Below, piece after piece: positions 59,350-64,000 of a stretch of 64,000 nucleotides of DNA (position 1 is its first letter; each line of letters starts with the position of its first letter). The DNA is taken from assembly GCF_030867095.1 (NCBI RefSeq), contig NC_081824.1:50750882-50814881 (forward strand), in the 5' to 3' direction. The stretch comes from Alligator mississippiensis (lineage: Eukaryota; Chordata; Crocodylia; Alligatoridae). The notes beneath the pieces are model-generated. The model worked only from the letters and a program-made list of their open reading frames with translations, was not told where the DNA came from and made no database searches. The position numbers were made by a program, and so were the translations under genes.

Positions 59350-59515
59350 TCAATTAATCAAGTCTACTGGAGCATTCCAATCAGCATGCTCCAGCATGCT
59401 GCACAGCCTCATGTATTTAGCACCCTTGCATTTCAAAATGGCGGCTGGGGTGCTTGAACTAAAGCTTGTTGAACAAGCTTTAATGCACCTCCGCCACCAT
59501 TTTGAAATGTGGGAG
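59350..59515. repeat. Hairpin-rich MITE fragment, family A
   Basis: CATTTCAAAATGGCGGC...GCCACCATTTTGAAATG (59428-59508) is a long stem-loop; inside, AAAGCTTGTTGAACAAGCTTT is itself palindromic. ACTCAATTAAT and TGGAGCA...TGCTCCA phrases match the copy near 57400-57660. Confidence 0.65.
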
Positions 59516-59589
59516 ACTGAATACACAACACGCTGCAGGCATTTTAACCCCCTTCCCCTTCCTGAATATGTGCACAAATGCCAGGGCAG

Positions 59590-60069
59590 TTCATTGGGTA
59601 TCACTCATATCTGAGCATGGACTTGAAGGACTCAGGCTTTTATCCAGTTGTGGCAAGGCACCTTTGGTGCCTGCCACTTTTAAGAAGTTTGAGCACGCTG
59701 TGGAGCAGCCAGCAGGTGCGATACAGCCTAATGAGGCAGTCACATGACCACAGGAGAGCTCCTGGATTGGAAGATGGAGCTGAGCAGCCTCAAAATAAAC
59801 CTCAGAGCTGAGTTGGCAGTTGTGGCAGGGAACCAGAGAGAGAACATCACCAGCCAGAGCTGCTGCTCCCACAACACCTGGAGGTTAAGGGTAGAAACTA
59901 TGGGGATGGAGGAGGTTCCTGGTCCGATGGAATGACCTAAAACTACACCCTACTAGAGTTGGATGGTGTGGTGAGGCTGTCTGTGGTGAGGTGGTCCCCA
60001 GGAAATGCCACACCAGTGCCTCTCTAGTGAAAGGTGAGTATGGGTGCCCTATAGCTTCAGCCCCGACAA
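59590..60069. other. Region upstream of a long CR1, unassigned
   Basis: Moderately GC-rich with no recognised ORF; it may be part of a CR1 5' region or of another retroelement. Confidence 0.35.
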
Positions 60070-60118
60070 CCTGGTGGGTTACCCCGTAGAGGGGACAGGC
60101 GAGGGGTAACCCACCAGG
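60070..60118. repeat. Perfect 16-bp inverted repeat
   Basis: CCTGGTGGGTTACCCC (60070-60085) and GGGGTAACCCACCAGG (60103-60118) are exact complements with a 17-bp loop, about 200 bp before the CR1 ORF2. Confidence 0.95.
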
Positions 60119-60161
60119 GTATGTCATCAGAGGACTGAGACCCAAGGGGAGTTAGGCCCAG

Positions 60162-60262
60162 GGTTGGTAAACCACAAACAAGATGCCAGATCACACCAGG
60201 TAAGTATTATGGGGTTGGTAAGCCATAAACAAGGCACCAGACCACACCAGGTAAGTAACAAA
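60162..60262. repeat. 51-bp tandem repeat, two copies
   Basis: GGTTGGTAAACCACAAACAA begins at 60162, and the matching GGTTGGTAAGCCATAAACAA begins at 60213, with the CCAGATCACACCAGGTAAGT ending repeated as CCAGACCACACCAGGTAAGT. About 90% identity by eye. Short tandem repeats are common in LINE 5' UTRs. Confidence 0.9.
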
Positions 60263-60464
60263 GGGAACATACCATCAAGGCACAGGGGCACCAAGAGCCC
60301 CATTTGCGGGACTAAAATGTAATTATACAAATGCCAGGAGTATGGGGAACAAGCAGGAGGAGCTCACACCCTTGCTTGCTAGCACCCAGTATGACCTAGT
60401 TGGACTAACTGAGACATGGTGGGATTCTACACATGACTGGGCAGTAGGTATTGAGGGGTAGAGG

Positions 60465-61332
60465 TTGTATAGGCGTGACAGAGTGGGGAAAAAGGGTGGG
60501 GGGGTAGCACTCTATGTTAAGGAGCAGTATACGTCTTCCACTATTAAGACAGGGGTGGAGGAGGGGAACACCGAGGCATTATGGGTCAGGATCCAGGGAG
60601 GGCCAGGGGAAAAGGACTTGGTTGTGGGGGTCTACTACAGGCCTCCTCATCAGGATCAAGAGCTAGATGATGTATTCTCCGGGAAGCTAGCAGACGCCAC
60701 ACAGGCAAGGGAGGTGGTGGTCATGGGAGATCTAAACTATCCAGATATCTGCTGGGAGGAGCAGACAGCCAAAACAAGCCGGTCACGGAGGTTCTTACAC
60801 TGTGTGCAGGATCTCCACCTAACCCAGGTGGTGTCTAGTCCCACCAGGGGTAGCGCCTTGCTTGACCTGGTCTTAGCAACAGTGGATGATCTCGTGGGGA
60901 ACATGCGAGTTCATGGTAGCCTGGGGAGATAGTGATCATCACTTGGTTGAGTTCACTATCCAGCGAATGGTGGGTAAAGTAACTAGTGGGGCTAAGGTGT
61001 TGGACTTCAGAAGGGCCAACTTCAGCAAGCTTAGAAGGCTAGTTAGTGAGGGGATGCAACTCAAGAACATAGAGCATCTGGGGGTCCAAGAGGGTTGGAG
61101 GTATCTCAAGGGAGTGATCCCTGGGGCTCAAAAGGAGTATATCCCATTACATAGGAAGGGAGGTAAGGGGGCAAAAAAGCCCCCTTGGCTAAACAGGGAA
61201 CTCCAGGAGAGTCTGGGGGCAAAGAAAGAGATGTATAGGCAATGGAAGCAGGGAGCAGCCACCAAGGAGGACTATATCTCCCTGGCGCGCTATTGCAGGG
61301 AATCAGTTAGACAGGCCAAGGCAGGGCTTTAG
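60465..61332 (+). pseudogene. CR1 endonuclease and linker (two overlapping frames)
   Basis: [20 protein letters not shown] and [14 protein letters not shown] are endonuclease motifs (60465-60932). A frameshift near 60915 moves to GDSDHHLVEFTIQR (the SDH catalytic box) and [17 protein letters not shown] text (60886-61332), ending KKPPWLNRELQESLGAKKEM. The nuclease nicks target DNA during LINE insertion. Confidence 0.9.
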
Positions 61333-61450
61333 CTCAGGCTGGCTTCAACAATCAAGGACAATAAAAAGTCCTTCTTCAGGTATATAGTAGGCAAAAGGAA
61401 AACTCAGGGCAACTTAGGGCCCCTGCAGGACAAATCAGGACAGTTGGTGG

Positions 61451-63032
61451 TTGACGCAGGGAAAAAAGCAGAGCTCTTCCATGAGTTCTTCGCTTCAATA
61501 TTTCTATGTATCGACCAAGTCAATTCCCACCTCGATCATTGACAGATGTCCACATGGCACCAGTCTGCCTACGGTTAGTTCTGAAATAATTAAGGAGCTC
61601 CTGGAGGAGCTAGATGGGTACAAGTCAGCAGGTCCGGATGACCTCCATCCACGGCTGCTGAAAGAACTGGCCAGTGTCATAGCTGAGCCGCTGGCACAGC
61701 TGTTTGAGCACTCGTGGCGCTCTGGCCAGCTCCCTGAGGACTGGAGAAGGGCCAATGTGGTGCCCATTTTCAAGAAAGGAGAAGGGATGAGCCGGGTAAC
61801 TTTAGACCAGTCTTACCTCTATTCCTGGGAAAATGCTAGAGAAAATAATCAAAGAACACATTTGTGCAGGCCCAGCAGGGGAAACAATGCTGAGGGGAAA
61901 CCAGCACGGGTTTGTCACAGGTAGATCCTGCCTGACAAACCTTGTAGCCTTCTATGACCAGGTCACACACTGCCTGGATGTGGTGGGAGCCAAGGCTGAT
62001 GTCATCTTCCTGGACTTTAGGAAGGTCTTCGACACAATTTTGCACCCTATCCTCATTGCGAAGCTAGCAGACTGCGGAGTGGATGCCTACACAATCAGGT
62101 GGGTGGCCAACTGGCTTAGGGACCACAGCCAGAGAGTGGTGGTGGATGGTTCCTTCTCGGCCTGGAGGGAGGTGGGCAGTGGGGTCCTGCAGGTTCGGTC
62201 CTTGGACTGATATTATTCAATATCTTCATCAGCGATTTGGACGAGGGCGTGGAGAGCACCCTCTCCAAGTTCGCTGATGATATCAAGTTATGGGGTAAAG
62301 TTAGTACACCGGAGGGCAGGGAGCAGATTCCAGCTGACCTGGACAGGTTGGATCAATGGGCAGAAAGAAATAGGATGCAATTTAATAAAGATAAACGTAA
62401 GGTGCTCCACCTGGGAAGGAGGAACCCCCAGCACACCTATAGGAGCTCGGAGGCAGAGAGGGATCTTGGAGTCATAATCGACTCCAAGATGAACATGAGC
62501 CGGCAGTGTAACGAGGCCATCAACAAGGCCAATCGCACCTGTCGTGCATTAGCAGGTGCATGACTAATAGATCAAAGAAGGTGATGCTCCCCCTCTATGC
62601 GGCACTGGTCAGGCCGCAGTTGGAGTACTGTGTCCAGTTTTGGGCGCTGCACTTCAAGAGAGAGACTCAGGGAATCTCGAAAGGGTCCAGAGGAGGGCCA
62701 CTCGCATGATTAGTGGCCTTCGTGATAGACCCTACGAGGGGAGGTTGAGAGAGCTGAATCTCTTCAGCTTTCACAAGAGATGGCTGAGGGGAGATCTTGT
62801 GGTCGTCTATAAATTTATTAGGGGAGGTCAACGGGGAATAAGGGAAGCGCTGTTTACTAAGGTGTCCCAGGGAGTGACTAGGAATAATGGGTGTAAACAA
62901 GTTGAGAGTGGATTTAGATTAGATATTAGAAATAAATTTTTCACAGTAAGGGTGGCCAGGACCTGGAATGGGCTTCCAAGAGAGGTGGTGCCATCACCTA
63001 AGCTTGGAGGTTTTCACAAGGACGCTAGATAG
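61451..63032 (+). pseudogene. CR1 reverse transcriptase, broken
   Basis: Pieces: GYKSAGPDDLHPRLLKELAS and [11 protein letters not shown] (61451-61924), [20 protein letters not shown] and DVIFLDFRKVFDTILHPI (61833-62210), LSKFADDIKLWGK with the FADD box (62237-62563), then [20 protein letters not shown] to REVV (62640-63032). Frames shift near 61830, 62210 and 62560. All motifs are readable. Confidence 0.9.
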
Positions 63033-63139
63033 TCACCTGGCTGGGGTCATCTGACCTCGGTCCTCTTTCCTCCCAGGGGCAGGGGGTCGACACGATGATC
63101 CATTGTGGTCCCTTCCGACTCTACAAACTATGAATCTAG

Positions 63140-64000
63140 TGGCCCCAGTGAGAGGGTAGAGTAGTGGACCAAGTGAGGGCATGTGAGAAGGCTGCACAGA
63201 GTAGGGGCCACATGGGCAGGTCTGAAGGACTGCGCATAGGCTGGCCTTAGAGATTGAGTAAGCTGAGTTTGGAGGGCCCGAAAAGGTAGACCCATATGAG
63301 AGAGAGAGAGAGAGGGTGAGAGGCTCAATAACCTAACTGGAGAAACCCTTGACTGGTTAATACTGGGACCAGAATGGTCAAAGAGCCAAAGATCCCACCA
63401 TGAGGGATGGCCAGAGCCAGGGGCCTGGGGTTCCAACTGGCCTAGAGGTGAGGCTAGAGCCTATGTGGCCAAAGGTCCTGGAAGGGGCCACTGGCGAGAG
63501 GGAGAAGGGTTCAGGGAACGTAGCAGCCTAGAATGAGGGCAGAGTAGACTGCCTCAGAAGGAGGGATCGATTTCGGGTCTGAACGCCAGGTGGACATAGA
63601 AGGAGGTCCATCGTGGGGTCAGAGCCATACAGTGATGCCATCTGGGAGGCACGGGACATGGTATAAGGGGAAGGTTCAGAGCCGTGTATTACGCCCTTGG
63701 CATCCAGCAGTAAATGGGCAGCCCCCCGCCTTACAAACAACAACTAATTGGATACATCAAAGGGTTGGCAGGAAAGGCAGGTGGGCAGACTGCCCTAGAC
63801 AGGTGGGCAGGCCAATGATTTGACCAGCCATGAGACACCCTGTCACACCAAGCCTAAGAGTTCAGGCAGGGACAAGTGGATGGTGCATTATAAGAGCCAT
63901 TACATTACCCTAATTCTATTGGATCTCTATATACAGAAAGAAAATCATTCTTAGAATTTTTCTAGAAGAGGAAAGAAAGGAAGACTTCAAGCATCCTGGC
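63140..64000. other. Sequence past the CR1, with (GA)n microsatellite
   Basis: (GA)n lies at about 63297-63315. The rest is GC-moderate and repeat-like (GGGGCCTGGGGTTCCAACTGG). It carries no recognised ORF or DST exon and could be part of a larger retroelement into which the CR1 is nested. Confidence 0.45.

Larger units (their letters stand above)
60310..63135 (+). mobile_element. Long CR1 LINE, nearly full ORF2
   Basis: It begins at TGTAATTATACAAATGCC (CNYTNARSMGNKQEEL, the start of the CR1 endonuclease) and runs through the endonuclease, the linker, the RT and a 3' UTR ending CCCTTCCGACTCTACAAACTATGAATC. Four frames are needed, so it is inactive, but every domain is present. It is antisense to DST. 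It is the most complete CR1 in the window. Confidence 0.93.

Noticed and set aside
57000..64000. Further DST exons upstream of exon 1
   Set aside because: Spectrin-like text with phase-0 splice sites was looked for on the minus strand; none was found.

Overview
This is a window of vertebrate nuclear DNA, most likely from a reptile (a crocodilian or turtle; I lean crocodilian). The evidence is long introns with GT-AG boundaries, many 5'-truncated CR1 LINEs, two Penelope-like retroelements (PLEs), several small hAT-type MITEs, and an ancient MIR-like SINE. There are no bacterial features, operons, tRNA/rRNA genes or CRISPR arrays.

The window holds one host gene, on the minus strand: the 3' end of dystonin (DST, also BPAG1), a spectraplakin. 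I could place 22 consecutive coding exons, from 56856 down to a TAA stop at 6257-6259. The reading-frame phase is consistent across every junction, giving 3225 nt and 1074 codons plus the stop. In transcription order the exons encode about five spectrin repeats (exons 1-12, 56.9-24.1 kb), two EF-hands (23.8-21.8 kb), the GAS2/GAR microtubule-binding domain (21.6-18.2 kb), and a basic Ser/Arg/Gly-rich tail with an SKIP (SxIP-type, EB1-binding) motif (15.7-6.26 kb). Three of the tail-side exons are a multiple of three and frame-neutral: an 18-nt microexon inside the GAS2 domain, a 69-nt exon and a 111-nt exon. They look like cassette exons that retune the microtubule-binding end. The gene enters the window already inside the rod; its actin-binding head lies beyond 64000.

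Layout. 1-2140: PLE (reverse transcriptase plus GIY-YIG endonuclease) split by a CR1 insertion. 2140-5300: sequence downstream of the gene, with a hAT end and a MIR. 5300-6259: 3' UTR and candidate poly(A) signals. 6523-35668: introns with CR1s near 7.3-9.7 kb, a 232-bp segmental duplication carrying a splice donor, and hAT MITEs near 22.9-29.1 kb. 34.7-41.7 kb: CR1 copies, one of them long and apparently lying inside a MITE, and a GC-rich foldback. 42.97-53.66 kb: a 10.7-kb intron filled with CR1 copies, an unclassified ORF with AATAAA, a GC-rich tandem foldback repeat and a PLE with an internal inversion. 53.66-56.86 kb: four closely spaced rod exons. 56.86-64 kb: intron with hairpin-rich repeats and the longest CR1.

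I did not find a convincing new biological system. The most interesting items are at the boundary of gene and repeats: the microexon, the duplicated donor, tandem GT/GC donors that would add 8 residues, a CR1 abutting the last acceptor, the inverted PLE, and foldback elements I cannot assign to a family. Names rest on recognition of protein families from memory, since no search could be run.
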